32,159 nucleotides of DNA from Nocardioides sp. (GTDB taxonomy: Bacteria > Actinomycetota > Actinomycetes > Propionibacteriales > Nocardioidaceae): positions 1 to 32,159 of the forward strand of contig NZ_JAOPXV010000208.1 of NCBI RefSeq assembly GCF_025964975.1, in the 5' to 3' direction. Below the pieces are notes generated by a model that was not told where the DNA came from, made no database searches, and was given only the letters and a program-made list of their open reading frames with translations. The position numbers and the translations under genes were made by a program. Of this stretch, positions 7,173-15,133 are shown piece by piece (within the stretch, counting starts at the first letter, position 1; each line of letters starts with the position of its first letter).

Positions 7173-7245
7173 GCGGTCGTAGCCCAACGGCAGAGGCACA
7201 CGGTTTAGGTCCGTGACAGTGAGAGTTCGAATCTCTCCGACCGCA
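7173..7245 (+). tRNA. tRNA with anticodon TAG (leucine, codon CTA), short variable loop
   Basis: Perfect 7-bp acceptor stem (GCGGTCG/CGACCGC), 3-bp D stem GCC/GGC with GG in the D loop, anticodon stem CACGG/CCGTG with loop TTTAGGT (anticodon TAG at 7206-7208), T stem GAGAG/CTCTC with loop TTCGAAT, discriminator A. Total 73 nt. The variable region is only ACAGT. Bacterial tRNA-Leu normally has a long variable arm (class II), so by anticodon this is tRNA-Leu but by shape it is class I. All stems pair fully, which argues against decay. What amino acid it carries, and whether it is used, cannot be told from sequence. Confidence 0.8.
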
Positions 7246-7308
7246 CCCCTGCCATGAGTTCGTGAGGGCGACACCTCCTCGAAGTCCCCACGGGACCCCG
7301 CGCATCGC

Positions 7309-7314
7309 TAGGGT
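7309..7314 (+). promoter_or_regulatory. -10 box TAGGGT, leaderless start of the BASS transporter
   Basis: TAGGGT, six bases, then ATG 7321. No Shine-Dalgarno sequence precedes the ATG. Confidence 0.55.
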
Positions 7315-7320
7315 CCGCTC

Positions 7321-8196
7321 ATGGACTCTGCGCTGACCGCGATCGGACTGCCGATCGCCCTGGCCTTCATCATGTTCGGTCTGGGGCTCGGGCTCACGAT
7401 CGCGGACTTCCGGCGGGTGGGCGCTCACCCGAAGGCGGTCGTCATCGCGCTCGCGTGCCAGCTGGTGCTGTTGCCGGCCATCTGCTTCGGGCTCGTCGTC
7501 CTCTTCGACCTGCCGCCCTTCCTCGGCATCGGCATGCTGCTGCTGGCCGCGTCCCCGGGCGGCACCACCGCCAATCTGTTCAGCCACCTGTTCCGTGGCG
7601 ACGTGGCGCTCAACATCTCCCTGACCGCGATCAACTCGGTCATCGCCATCGGCACCCTGCCGCTCATCACCAACCTTGCGATCGACTACTTCGACAAGAG
7701 CGAGACCGTGTCGATGCCGCTCGAGGAGGTCATCAAGGTGTTCGTGCTGATCCTGGTGCCGACGGCGATCGGCATGCTGGTGCGAGCCAGGAGCGAGTCG
7801 TTCGCCGTCAGGATGGACAAGCCCGTCCGCATCGCCTCCGCCATCATCCTCGCGGTCCTGGTCCTCGCCATCCTGCTGGGAGAGAGGGAGCGCGTGGGCG
7901 AGTACATCGCCGACGTCGGCCTCGTGGCCACCCTCTTCTGCGCACTGAGCCTCGTCATCGGATACGTCGTCCCGCGCGCCTTCGGGGTCGTCGAACGGCA
8001 GTCGATCGCCTCGTCATTCGAGATCGGGGTCCACAACGGGACGCTGGCGATCTTCGTCGCCGAGAACATCCTCGAGGTCAACGAGATCGCTGTCCCGGCT
8101 GCGGTGTACTCGTTGCTGATGTTCGTCCTCGCCGCGCTCTGGGGCTTGTTCATCTCGCGACGCGTCGGCTCGACCAGGGAGAGCGTGGCCGCCTGA
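7321..8196 (+). CDS. bile acid:sodium symporter (BASS) family transporter
   Basis: 291 residues made almost entirely of hydrophobic helices, about nine or ten. Family signatures are LLAASPGGTTANLFSHL near residues 75-92, NISLTAINS near 100, and SFEIGVHNGTLAIFVA near 240-255, the two discontinuous helices that form the sodium and substrate sites in BASS proteins. Bacterial members import or export organic anions such as pantoate, keto acids or sulfonates; the true substrate is unknown and bile acids are unlikely in this setting. The gene stands alone between a tRNA and convergent rdgB. Confidence 0.9.
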   Translation: MDSALTAIGLPIALAFIMFGLGLGLTIADFRRVGAHPKAVVIALACQLVLLPAICFGLVVLFDLPPFLGIGMLLLAASPGGTTANLFSHLFRGDVALNISLTAINSVIAIGTLPLITNLAIDYFDKSETVSMPLEEVIKVFVLILVPTAIGMLVRARSESFAVRMDKPVRIASAIILAVLVLAILLGERERVGEYIADVGLVATLFCALSLVIGYVVPRAFGVVERQSIASSFEIGVHNGTLAIFVAENILEVNEIAVPAAVYSLLMFVLAALWGLFISRRVGSTRESVAA

Positions 8197-8206
8197 CCGG
8201 TCCTCG

Positions 8207-8848
8207 TCAGCGCAGTGCTGCTGCCACCCGGGGTGCGAGCGCCCGCAACGCGTGGCCGCGGTGCGAGATGCGGTCCTTCTCGGCCGGATCGAGCTCCGCC
8301 GTGGTCAGTCCTGCCTCAGAGTGCTCGTCGGCGACGAAGACCACGTCGTACCCGAAACCGCCGCCACCCCGGACCTCGCGAATGATCCGGCCGGACATCC
8401 GGCCGTGCTCGACGATCTCGACGCCGTCGGTCGCCACGAACGCGACGGCGCACTCGAACCACGCGGTGCGCCGCTCGTCCGGTACGTCGCCGAGCTGGGC
8501 CAGCAACAGGTCGTTGTTGCGCTCGTCCGACTTGGGCGGGCCGGACCAGCGCGCCGACAGCACGCCTGGCATCGCGTTGAGGGCCTGGACGCACAGTCCG
8601 CTGTCATCGGCGATGGTGGGGAGCCCCGTCGCAGCGAGACCGGCCCGCGCCTTGAGCAGCGCGTTGCCCTCGAACGTCGGCTCGTCCTCGACCGGCTCCT
8701 CGTAGTCGGTGACGTCGCCGAGCCCCAGCACCTCGACGTCGGGGATGTGCTCAGCGAGGATGCGCTGCATCTCGACCAGCTTCTTGGCGTTGCGCGAGGC
8801 GAGGAACACCTGCGTCATCGGGGCCCTCGTCATTGCGGCCCCACTCAT
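8207..8848 (-). CDS. rdgB: XTP/dITP diphosphatase (non-canonical purine NTP pyrophosphatase, RdgB/HAM1)
   Basis: 213 residues. [18 protein letters not shown] is the substrate-binding N-terminus (SxNxxK), [11 protein letters not shown] and [14 protein letters not shown] the metal and base-recognition core, and [24 protein letters not shown] the C-terminal signature. The enzyme hydrolyses XTP, ITP and dITP to monophosphates, keeping them out of nucleic acids. The ATG at 8848 overlaps the rph stop (ATGA), which favours this start over in-frame ATGs at 8833 and 8818, although the last ([10 protein letters not shown]) gives the classical N-terminus. The rph-rdgB pairing is the conserved actinobacterial order. 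Confidence 0.95.
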   Translation of the reverse strand: MSGAAMTRAPMTQVFLASRNAKKLVEMQRILAEHIPDVEVLGLGDVTDYEEPVEDEPTFEGNALLKARAGLAATGLPTIADDSGLCVQALNAMPGVLSARWSGPPKSDERNNDLLLAQLGDVPDERRTAWFECAVAFVATDGVEIVEHGRMSGRIIREVRGGGGFGYDVVFVADEHSEAGLTTAELDPAEKDRISHRGHALRALAPRVAAALR

Positions 8849-9582
8849 TGCGACAGAGCCTTCTGCTGCATCCTGGTCAGGTCGGCACAGCCCTTCGCTG
8901 CCAGGTCGAGGAGGGCGTCAAGCTCGGCTCGGTCGAAGGCAGCGCCCTCGGCCGTGCCCTGCACCTCGACGAAGGACCCTGTGCCGGTCATCACGACGTT
9001 CATGTCGGTCTCGGCGCGTACGTCCTCCTCGTAGGGCAGGTCGAGACGCGGTGCTCCCTCGATGATCCCCACGCTGACGGCGGCCACCGAGCCGGTAAGC
9101 GGTTCACCCTTCAACGCGCCGTTCGAACGGAGGTGGGCGACGGCGTCGGCGAGGGCGACGTACGCCCCGGTGATCGCCGCGGTCCGAGTCCCTCCGTCGG
9201 CCTGCAGCACGTCACAGTCCAGGACGATCGTGTTCTCGCCGAGCGCCTCGTAGTCGATGATCGCGCGCAGCGAGCGACCGATCAGGCGGGAGATCTCGTG
9301 GGTGCGGCCACCGATCCTGCCCTTGACCGACTCACGGTCCGAGCGGGTGTTGGTGGCGGCCGGGAGCATGGCGTATTCGGCCGTCACCCAGCCGAGCCCG
9401 GAGCCCTTGCGCCAGCGCGGCACACCTTCGGTGGCGGACGCGGCGCACAGCACCTTGGTGCCGCCGAACTCGACGAGCACCGAGCCGGCCGCGTGGTCGA
9501 GCCAGTGGCGAGTGATCCTGATCGGACGGAGCTGGTCGTCGCTGCGACCGTCGGCGCGGACAGGTGCGGGCTGGTTCGTCAT
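8845..9582 (-). CDS. rph: ribonuclease PH
   Basis: 245 residues, full length. [15 protein letters not shown] is the typical RNase PH opening, followed by [17 protein letters not shown], the Arg-rich [28 protein letters not shown] phosphate and RNA-binding section (quoted in part: [16 protein letters not shown]), [22 protein letters not shown] and [20 protein letters not shown]. It trims tRNA 3' ends using phosphate. It starts with ATG directly after TAGGGT plus seven bases, so it has its own leaderless promoter although it belongs to the same conserved block as murI and the MBL gene upstream. Confidence 0.96.
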   Translation of the reverse strand: MTNQPAPVRADGRSDDQLRPIRITRHWLDHAAGSVLVEFGGTKVLCAASATEGVPRWRKGSGLGWVTAEYAMLPAATNTRSDRESVKGRIGGRTHEISRLIGRSLRAIIDYEALGENTIVLDCDVLQADGGTRTAAITGAYVALADAVAHLRSNGALKGEPLTGSVAAVSVGIIEGAPRLDLPYEEDVRAETDMNVVMTGTGSFVEVQGTAEGAAFDRAELDALLDLAAKGCADLTRMQQKALSQ

Positions 9583-9589
9583 GCGCCGA

Positions 9590-9595
9590 ACCCTA
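9590..9595 (-). promoter_or_regulatory. -10 box TAGGGT, leaderless start of rph
   Basis: On the minus strand TAGGGT, seven bases, ATG 9582. Confidence 0.55.
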
Positions 9596-9612
9596 GTGAA
9601 CCCGCGAAATCA

Positions 9613-9654
9613 GCGCCGGGTCCGGTCGTCCCCGTAGCTGACCGGACCCGGTGC
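9613..9654 (-). terminator. hairpin terminator between the ABC permease gene and rph
   Basis: A 12-bp perfect stem (CCGGGTCCGGTC at 9616-9627 with 9640-9651), extendable by a G-T pair and two more pairs to 15 bp, around a 12-nt loop. Both neighbours run leftwards, so it would end the ABC transcript 40 bp after the permease stop. It has no T-run. A second G/C palindrome (CCCCCGCGGGGG) lies just upstream near 9668-9679. Confidence 0.65.
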
Positions 9655-9693
9655 CGTTGGCCCTCTCCCCCGCGGGGGGCCAGCTCGAGTGAG

Positions 9694-10557
9694 CTACTTG
9701 AGCTCGGTGCGCAGGATGCGCCGCAGCCCGATCGCCATGGGAAGCACGACCCAGATCGTCAGGGTGCTGAGGACCGGCCCGACTCCCAGGTCGGGTGTGC
9801 CGCTGGGCACGGGGGGCAGCTCGCCGCGGAACGCGGCGACGGCAAAGCCTAGGTCGACCCACGGCACGACGTCCGGTCCCCAGCTGAGGAGGAAGTAGAC
9901 CGCGCCGTAGACGATGTTGGGCAGGATCAGCGCGACGACGTAGTAGGCGACGATGCTGCCGGGCGTGTTCAGGATGGCCATGGCCAGACCGAACGCCATC
10001 AGGAAGTAGACCATCTGCAGGTAGAGGGTCCAGGCGAGGTCCTTGCCGTCCGCGGTCCACGAGATGTCGACGCCCGTCGCCGCCAGGAGGGCGTGACCGG
10101 CTACCCCGATGACCGCGGCGAGCGCAAGCGTGATCAGGGCCAGCAGGGTGACCGCCGCGAGCTTGGCCAGGATCACGCGCAGGCGGTGCGGTTCGAGGGC
10201 GAAGGTGACCAGACCCGTGCGCTGGCTCCACTCCTGGGTCACCGACATGATCGCGAGGGTGGGGAGCAGGAGCGTGGTCAGGAACGTCAACATGCTCTGC
10301 CAGTCGGACAGCGTCATCGAGAACTGCTCGTCGAACAGCGAGATGATGACGACGATGCCGGCCGCCACGATCAGGACGCCGAGCGTGATGGCGAGCAGCC
10401 ACCGGCCCGCACGCGTGTCCGTCATCTTCCGGAGCTCGACGGACACCAGGCGCCCGAACGGCACCTGCTGGGTCGAGGACACATCGATGCTCGGCAGCCG
10501 GTCCAGGGCAGGGTTCACAGCTGGGTCCACGGCAGGGTTCACGGCTGGGGCGGTCAT
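9694..10557 (-). CDS. ABC-2 type transporter permease
   Basis: 287 residues with about six hydrophobic segments (for example WLLAITLGVLIVAAGIVVII, IVAYYVVALILPNIVYGAVYF) after a cytoplasmic N-terminus. PFGRLVSVELRKMTDTRAGR is the coupling-helix region common to ABC-2 permeases. SVTQEWSQRTGLVTFALEPHR is the conserved stretch of the ABC-2 family that follows TM2. The first 20 residues are a low-complexity NPAVDPAV repeat. The start overlaps the ATPase stop (ATGA), so both subunits are co-translated. A divergent two-component system next to it suggests inducible export of, or resistance to, an envelope-active compound. Confidence 0.86.
   Translation of the reverse strand: MTAPAVNPAVDPAVNPALDRLPSIDVSSTQQVPFGRLVSVELRKMTDTRAGRWLLAITLGVLIVAAGIVVIISLFDEQFSMTLSDWQSMLTFLTTLLLPTLAIMSVTQEWSQRTGLVTFALEPHRLRVILAKLAAVTLLALITLALAAVIGVAGHALLAATGVDISWTADGKDLAWTLYLQMVYFLMAFGLAMAILNTPGSIVAYYVVALILPNIVYGAVYFLLSWGPDVVPWVDLGFAVAAFRGELPPVPSGTPDLGVGPVLSTLTIWVVLPMAIGLRRILRTELK
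10499..10546 (-). repeat. imperfect 24-bp tandem repeat in the permease N-terminus
   Basis: Two copies (10499-10522 and 10523-10546), each containing GGCAGGGTTCAC on the plus strand. They encode the repeating NPAVDPAV/NPALD peptide in frame, so copy number can change by eight codons without breaking the gene. Confidence 0.75.
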
Positions 10558-11471
10558 ACCGCGACTCCTTCAGGGGTGACGCTCTCGCGCTGGGTGTCAG
10601 CAGTGAGGTCGAGGAACAGGTTCTCCAGCCCGCCCTCGGCGGGCCGCAGGTCGGTCAGCACGAGCTGCTTGGCGGCGGCCACCTTGCCCACGGCCACCGG
10701 GTCGGCCTCCACCCGCAGACCGTCCCCGGCCGGGGAGATCTCCAACCCGGCCGCCGTCAGGGCCGTCGACAGGGAGGCGATGTCGAGCGCCATCACGTGC
10801 GTGGAGCCACCGCCACGCCCCGCAAGAAGCTCCTGCTTGGTGCCGCTGGCCACGATCTTGCCGCGGCCGATGAGGATCATCTCGTCCGCGACGAGCTCGA
10901 CCTCGTTGAGCAGGTGGCTGGAGAGGAGCACGGTGCCTCCGCGCTCGGAGTAGTCCTTGAGCAGTCCGCGCATCCACCGGATGCCTGCGGGGTCGAGCCC
11001 GTTGGCCGGCTCGTCCAGGATCAGCACCGAGGGGTCGCCCAGCAGCGCGTGGGCGATGCCGAGACGCTGACGCATCCCGAGCGAGTAGTTGCGGAGGCGA
11101 CGCTTCGACTCGGCGTCGGAGAGGCTGACGAGCGCCAGCATCTCGTCGACCCTGGACATGGGCAGGCCCATCAGCTTCGCCCCGAGGGCGAGGATCTCGC
11201 GACCGGTCCGGCCTGCGTGCTGCGCTGACGCATCGAGCAGCACGCCCACGTGGCGTCCGGGGTTGGGGATGTCCCGGTAGTGGTGACCCCCGATCGTCAC
11301 CTCGCCCGCGTCCGCGGGAGTCAGGCCGGTCATCACGCGCATCGTCGTGGTCTTGCCGGCGCCGTTGGGCCCCAGGAAGCCGGTGACGCGACCGGGGCGA
11401 CAGGTGAACGTCACGTCGTCGACGGCGGTGAAGTCGCCATACCTCTTGGTCAGTGACATCACTCGAATCAT
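10554..11471 (-). CDS. ABC transporter ATP-binding protein (partner of the ABC-2 permease)
   Basis: 305 residues from ATG 11471 (MIRVMSLTKRYG). Walker A GPNGAGKT is at about 36-43, signature YSLGMRQRLGIA at about 132-143, Walker B SVLILDEP with ANGLDP, H-loop SSHLL. LLDASAQHAGRTGREILALGAKLMG and the C-terminal region (ADPVAVGKVAAAKQLVL, GGLENLFLDLT) are typical of the bacitracin/lantibiotic-export type (DrrA/BcrA-like) ATPases. It drives the permease that overlaps its stop codon. A start 12 codons upstream is possible but lacks support. CAGTCT lies six bases before the ATG, a near match to the leaderless -10 pattern; TACTTT at 11547-11552 is an alternative upstream -10. Confidence 0.9.
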   Translation of the reverse strand: MIRVMSLTKRYGDFTAVDDVTFTCRPGRVTGFLGPNGAGKTTTMRVMTGLTPADAGEVTIGGHHYRDIPNPGRHVGVLLDASAQHAGRTGREILALGAKLMGLPMSRVDEMLALVSLSDAESKRRLRNYSLGMRQRLGIAHALLGDPSVLILDEPANGLDPAGIRWMRGLLKDYSERGGTVLLSSHLLNEVELVADEMILIGRGKIVASGTKQELLAGRGGGSTHVMALDIASLSTALTAAGLEISPAGDGLRVEADPVAVGKVAAAKQLVLTDLRPAEGGLENLFLDLTADTQRESVTPEGVAV

Positions 11472-11539
11472 GGAGACAGACTGCCTCGGAGCGACCCTGC
11501 ACCGCATCGGTCGCAGGGCTCGACCGTGGCCGGTCCGAG

Positions 11540-11555
11540 CCCTACCAAAGTAGGG
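11540..11555. promoter_or_regulatory. inverted repeat CCCTAC-N4-GTAGGG between the ABC and two-component operons
   Basis: Perfect 6-bp arms around CAAA lie in the 122-bp divergent intergenic region, 27 bp before the kinase gene's -10 box, and contain TACTTT on the minus strand as a possible ABC promoter -10. It is a candidate site for the response regulator at 12766. Confidence 0.45.
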
Positions 11556-11581
11556 GTGGGGGCGCGTACGGCGGCGCGCCC

Positions 11582-11587
11582 TAGCCT
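11582..11587 (+). promoter_or_regulatory. -10 box TAGCCT, leaderless start of the sensor kinase
   Basis: TAGCCT, six bases, then ATG 11594. Confidence 0.55.
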
Positions 11588-11593
11588 TGCCCC

Positions 11594-12769
11594 ATGACGG
11601 GCCCGACCGAACACCCGAGCGCGGCGGAGACGCGGCCCGAGGTGACCCCGCTCGGACAAGCCTGGCGTCTCGCCCTCTGCCTGCTCATCGGCCTTACGGC
11701 CTGGTCGCAGGCGGCGGAGCGCGAGTGGGCCGAGCAACGCACGATGTTCTGGTTCGAAGTCGTCCTCGGAGCGCTCGCCTTCGTCCTGGTGGTCTTCCGA
11801 CGCCGGGCCCCGGTCGCGATCGCGGCCGCCACCGCGTGCCTCAGCACCTTCTCGGGCCTGGCGGCAGGACCGGCCACCCTCGGAGCGGTCTCCGTGGCGA
11901 CGACGCGTCGCCCGCTGCCGATCATCGCCATCGGACTGCTCAACATCGCGTGCGCCCTGGGCTACATCTTCTACGCGCCCGTCGAGCAGGTGATGCCGCT
12001 CTGGGTCTCGGTGGCGATCACCTTGGCCGTGAACACCGCGATGATGGGTTGGGGGATGTACATCGGCTCGCGGCGCGAGCTGATCTGGACGCTGCGACAG
12101 CGCGCTGCCCGGGCCGAGCGGGAGCAGGAGCTGCGCGTGGCGCAGGGACGCAGCCAGGAGCGCGAGCGGATCGCCCGCGAGATGCACGACGTGCTGGCCC
12201 ACCGGATCACCCAGATCTCCATGCAGGCAGGCGCCCTTGCCTTCCGCGAGGACCTGCCGACCCATCAGCTCCGTGAAGGTCTCGGCGAGATCCAGGGCAA
12301 GGCCGGGGAAGCGATCGACGAGCTGCGTGGCGTGCTCGGCGTGCTCCGCGACCACACGGGAAAGCTCGTCGACGGACCCCAGCCCACCTATTCCGATGTC
12401 GGGGGTCTGGTCGCGGAGGCGCGCGCCAACGGGGTGACCGTCGAGCTCGTCGACCGGGTCGACAGGTCCACCGCAGCCATCCCCGACCCCGTCGGTCGGG
12501 CGGTCTACCGGATCATCCAGGAGGGCCTCACCAACTCCGTCAAGCACGCTCCCGGGGCACACGTCAGCATCGAGATCAGCGGATCGCGCCGGGAGGGCAT
12601 CGAGGTGTTGATCTCGAACCCCCTGGGTTTCTCCGGCGGCGCACCGCACGGTGCCGGCCTGGGGCTCGTCGGCCTGGTCGAGCGCGCCGAGCTGCGCGGG
12701 GGCACCCTCGTTCACGGCCGGGAAGGTTCCGCGTTCGTGGTTCGCGCGTCGATACCGTGGGCGGCATGA
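11594..12769 (+). CDS. two-component sensor histidine kinase (HisKA_3, NarL-partner type)
   Basis: 391 residues. About five hydrophobic segments in residues 22-155 form the membrane sensor with almost no extracytoplasmic domain, as in intramembrane-sensing kinases. A coiled linker (RAEREQELRVAQGRSQERERI, partly quoted) leads to the HisKA_3 dimerisation box REMHDVLAHR with phospho-acceptor His198. HATPase_c has the N box EGLTNSVKHAPG and the G box GAGLGLVGLVER. It should phosphorylate the overlapping response regulator and control the divergent ABC exporter. The signal is unknown, probably at the membrane. Confidence 0.92.
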   Translation: MTGPTEHPSAAETRPEVTPLGQAWRLALCLLIGLTAWSQAAEREWAEQRTMFWFEVVLGALAFVLVVFRRRAPVAIAAATACLSTFSGLAAGPATLGAVSVATTRRPLPIIAIGLLNIACALGYIFYAPVEQVMPLWVSVAITLAVNTAMMGWGMYIGSRRELIWTLRQRAARAEREQELRVAQGRSQERERIAREMHDVLAHRITQISMQAGALAFREDLPTHQLREGLGEIQGKAGEAIDELRGVLGVLRDHTGKLVDGPQPTYSDVGGLVAEARANGVTVELVDRVDRSTAAIPDPVGRAVYRIIQEGLTNSVKHAPGAHVSIEISGSRREGIEVLISNPLGFSGGAPHGAGLGLVGLVERAELRGGTLVHGREGSAFVVRASIPWAA

Positions 12770-13437
12770 AGAGTGCACCGTCCCGGCCCATCCGGGTGCT
12801 CATCGTGGACGACGACGCGCTGGTGCGCTCAGCCCTGGGGCTGATGCTGGGGGGACAGGGCGACCTGGTGCTGGTCGGCGAGGCCGGCAACGGTGCCGAG
12901 GGGCTGGCCATCGCCGAGCGGGAGCGCCCTGACGTGGTCCTGATGGACATCCGGATGCCGGTCATGAACGGGCTCGACGCGACCAAGGCGATGCTGCTCC
13001 TCCCCCGCGCCCCGTCGGTGATCGTGATGACGACGTTCAACGGCGACGACTACGTCGTGGAGGCGGTCGCCGCGGGCGCTGACGGCTTCCTGGTCAAGGA
13101 CACCCCGGCGCCGGACATCATCCAGGCCATCCGAAAGGTCGCTGACGGGGAGGCCATGTTGTCGCCGTCGGTCACCCGTGCCGTGCTCGAGCAGATGAGG
13201 CAGTCCCAGGTCCCGGACCGGGCCGCGCAGGCCGAGGGACGACTGGCGATCCTCACCCGGCGCGAACGAGAGGTCGCGATCTGCGTGGGCCGCGGACTGA
13301 GCAACGCCGACATCGCGGCGGAGCTGTATCTCTCGGTGCCCACCGTGAAGGCGCACGTGTCACGACTCTTCGACAAGCTCGACACGAGCAACCGGGTCCA
13401 GATCGCGATGGTCGTGCACGACGCCGGTCTCGTCTGA
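12766..13437 (+). CDS. LuxR/NarL-family response regulator
   Basis: 223 residues. The receiver domain has VLIVDDDALVR, phospho-acceptor Asp61 in VVLMDIRMP, the switch Thr in VIVMTTF and Lys111 in GFLVKD. The C-terminal LuxR helix-turn-helix runs LTRREREVAICVGRGLSNADIA, then LSVPTVKAHVSRLFDKL. ATG 12766 overlaps the kinase stop (ATGA), preferred over GTG 12757. Expected to bind DNA when phosphorylated; the CCCTAC palindrome at 11540 upstream of both operons is the nearest candidate site. Confidence 0.94.
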   Translation: MKSAPSRPIRVLIVDDDALVRSALGLMLGGQGDLVLVGEAGNGAEGLAIAERERPDVVLMDIRMPVMNGLDATKAMLLLPRAPSVIVMTTFNGDDYVVEAVAAGADGFLVKDTPAPDIIQAIRKVADGEAMLSPSVTRAVLEQMRQSQVPDRAAQAEGRLAILTRREREVAICVGRGLSNADIAAELYLSVPTVKAHVSRLFDKLDTSNRVQIAMVVHDAGLV

Positions 13438-13449
13438 GCGGCTCAACCC

Positions 13450-14211
13450 TCAGAGGTCGATGACCATGCCGGCGACCGCGATGTCGAGCGGTCCCTCCCA
13501 CGTGGTGCGCGCTTCGGCGTACGCCGCCTGCGGGTCGTGCCACGGCGGGACGTGGGTGAGCACCAGACGTCCCACCCCCGCCGCCAGGGCGGTCGCGCCG
13601 CACTCGGAGCCGGTCATGTGCAGGTCCGGGGGGTTGGTCTCGCCGTCCCGGAAGGAGGCCTCGCACAACAAGACGTCGGCCCCGGCTGCGAAGGCGGTGA
13701 GCTCCTTGCACGGACCGGTGTCGCCGCTGTAGACGAGGGAGCGGCCCCCGACGGTGACGCTGGTGGCGAACGCGGCGACCGGATGCACCACCGGCATGGC
13801 GCGGACCAGGAACGGTCCGATCCGCACCGGGTCGCCGTGGGCGCGGAAGTCGAACTCCCCGGTCATCCCGGGATTCAGGGGCAGATCGTAGGCACGAGCC
13901 ATCCGGCCGGGCGTGTCCTCGGGCCCCCAGACGGGTATCCGCGGCTGGGGGCCGGTGGGGTGGTACTTGCGCATCACGTAGTAGCCACACATGTCGAGGC
14001 AGTGGTCGGCGTGCAGGTGACTGAGGAAGACCGCGTCGATCGTCAGGGGGTCGGCGTATCGGTGCAGGTGACCGAGCGCCCCGTTGCCGAGGTCGAGCAG
14101 GATCCGGTAGGTGCGTCCGCCCTCGTCGGCCTCGAGCAGGTAGCAGCTGGCGGGCGACTGCGGCCCCGGGTAGGAGCCCGAGCAGCCGACCACGGTGACC
14201 TTCGCGCTCAC
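13450..14211 (-). CDS. MBL-fold metallo-hydrolase, Rv1339 type (cyclic nucleotide phosphodiesterase candidate)
   Basis: 253 residues. [22 protein letters not shown] is the family opening, [15 protein letters not shown] holds the HxHxDH zinc motif (His65, His67, Asp69, His70), VVHPVAAFA a further His, [11 protein letters not shown] the bridging Asp, and LVLTHVPPW the last His. Length and context (directly after murI, ahead of rph) match Rv1339 of Mycobacterium tuberculosis, reported as an atypical cAMP phosphodiesterase. RNase Z-like proteins share the fold, but the RNase Z exosite arm is absent. GTG 14211 overlaps the murI stop (GTGA). Function is inferred from family and position. Confidence 0.87.
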   Translation of the reverse strand: MSAKVTVVGCSGSYPGPQSPASCYLLEADEGGRTYRILLDLGNGALGHLHRYADPLTIDAVFLSHLHADHCLDMCGYYVMRKYHPTGPQPRIPVWGPEDTPGRMARAYDLPLNPGMTGEFDFRAHGDPVRIGPFLVRAMPVVHPVAAFATSVTVGGRSLVYSGDTGPCKELTAFAAGADVLLCEASFRDGETNPPDLHMTGSECGATALAAGVGRLVLTHVPPWHDPQAAYAEARTTWEGPLDIAVAGMVIDL

Positions 14212-15020
14212 GAAAGTCCCCCGACGAACTGCGAGGCGCCGAGGAGCTCGGCGCCGAGGAAGCGCCGGCCGATGGTCTCGAACTCGTCCGGGCTGCCCGT
14301 GGTGGCGAAGGAGTACGCCGCAGTGCCGCCCTCGCGCATGAGGTCGGTGCGCACCAGCATCTTGTAGACGTCCTTGGCGCACTCCTCCGCGGAGCTGACC
14401 AGCGTCACTGCGTCGCCCATGACCAGGGAGATCACGCCGGTCAGCAACGGGTAGTGCGTGCAGCCGAGCACCAGGGTGTCGACACCTGCGTCGACGAGCG
14501 GCTGGAGGTACTCCTCGGCGACGTCGATGAGCTCGTTGCCGCCGGTGACCCCCTGCTCCACGAAGTCGACGAAGCGGGGACAGGCGCGGGTGAGGAGCTC
14601 GACGTGCGGCGCGGCCGCGAAGGCGTCGTCGTAGGCCATCGACTCGGCGGTCGCGCGCGTGCAGATCACCCCGATCCGCCCGTTGCGGGTGGCGGCGACG
14701 GCGCGTCTCGTGGCCGGCAGGATCACCTCGATGACGGGCACGTCGTAGCGCTCCCGCGCATCGCGCAGCATCGCGGCGCTGGCCGAGTTGCAGGCGATGA
14801 CCAGGGCCTTCACGCCCTCCGCGTAGAGGTGGTCGAGGCATTCGAGGGCGTACTCGCGCACCCCGCCGATCGGCTTGGCGCCGTACGGCTGGCGGGCCGT
14901 GTCACCGACGTAGCGGATCGACTCGTGCGGCAGCTGGTCGATGACTGACCGCGCAACCGTGAGACCACCGAAGCCGGAGTCGAAGATCCCGACCGGGGCT
15001 TCGCGGGTGGAGGAGGGCAC
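14208..15020 (-). CDS. murI: glutamate racemase
   Basis: 270 residues. [14 protein letters not shown] carries the catalytic Asp14, [13 protein letters not shown] the substrate loop, ACNSASA the first catalytic Cys77 and GCTHYPLL the second Cys187. It makes D-glutamate for peptidoglycan. It starts with GTG 15020, seven bases after TAGCCT, and is coupled to the MBL gene. In Mycobacterium tuberculosis murI follows a rhomboid gene (Rv1337) after cysM; here that position is filled by other genes. Confidence 0.96.
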   Translation of the reverse strand: MPSSTREAPVGIFDSGFGGLTVARSVIDQLPHESIRYVGDTARQPYGAKPIGGVREYALECLDHLYAEGVKALVIACNSASAAMLRDARERYDVPVIEVILPATRRAVAATRNGRIGVICTRATAESMAYDDAFAAAPHVELLTRACPRFVDFVEQGVTGGNELIDVAEEYLQPLVDAGVDTLVLGCTHYPLLTGVISLVMGDAVTLVSSAEECAKDVYKMLVRTDLMREGGTAAYSFATTGSPDEFETIGRRFLGAELLGASQFVGGLS

Positions 15021-15027
15021 GACCGCA

Positions 15028-15033
15028 AGGCTA
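15028..15033 (-). promoter_or_regulatory. -10 box TAGCCT, leaderless start of murI
   Basis: On the minus strand TAGCCT, seven bases, GTG 15020. The promoter region is shared with the divergent gene at 15134. Confidence 0.55.
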
Positions 15034-15121
15034 GGCGGTCCGGGCGTCCAGCGGCACGCACAGGGGCGTATGTCGGGTCACACCCTCGGCGGGCGACACC
15101 GGCTGGAGGGCAGTGGGCATC

Positions 15122-15127
15122 TACCCT
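15122..15127 (+). promoter_or_regulatory. -10 box TACCCT, leaderless start of the phosphatase-like gene
   Basis: TACCCT, then GGGGGC, then ATG 15134. It selects this ATG over the GTG at 15113, which lies upstream of the box. Confidence 0.6.
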
Positions 15128-15133
15128 GGGGGC

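Noticed and set aside
7173..7245. The UAG-anticodon tRNA as an amber suppressor
   Set aside because: Anticodon 5'-UAG-3' reads CUA (Leu). An amber suppressor needs anticodon CUA.
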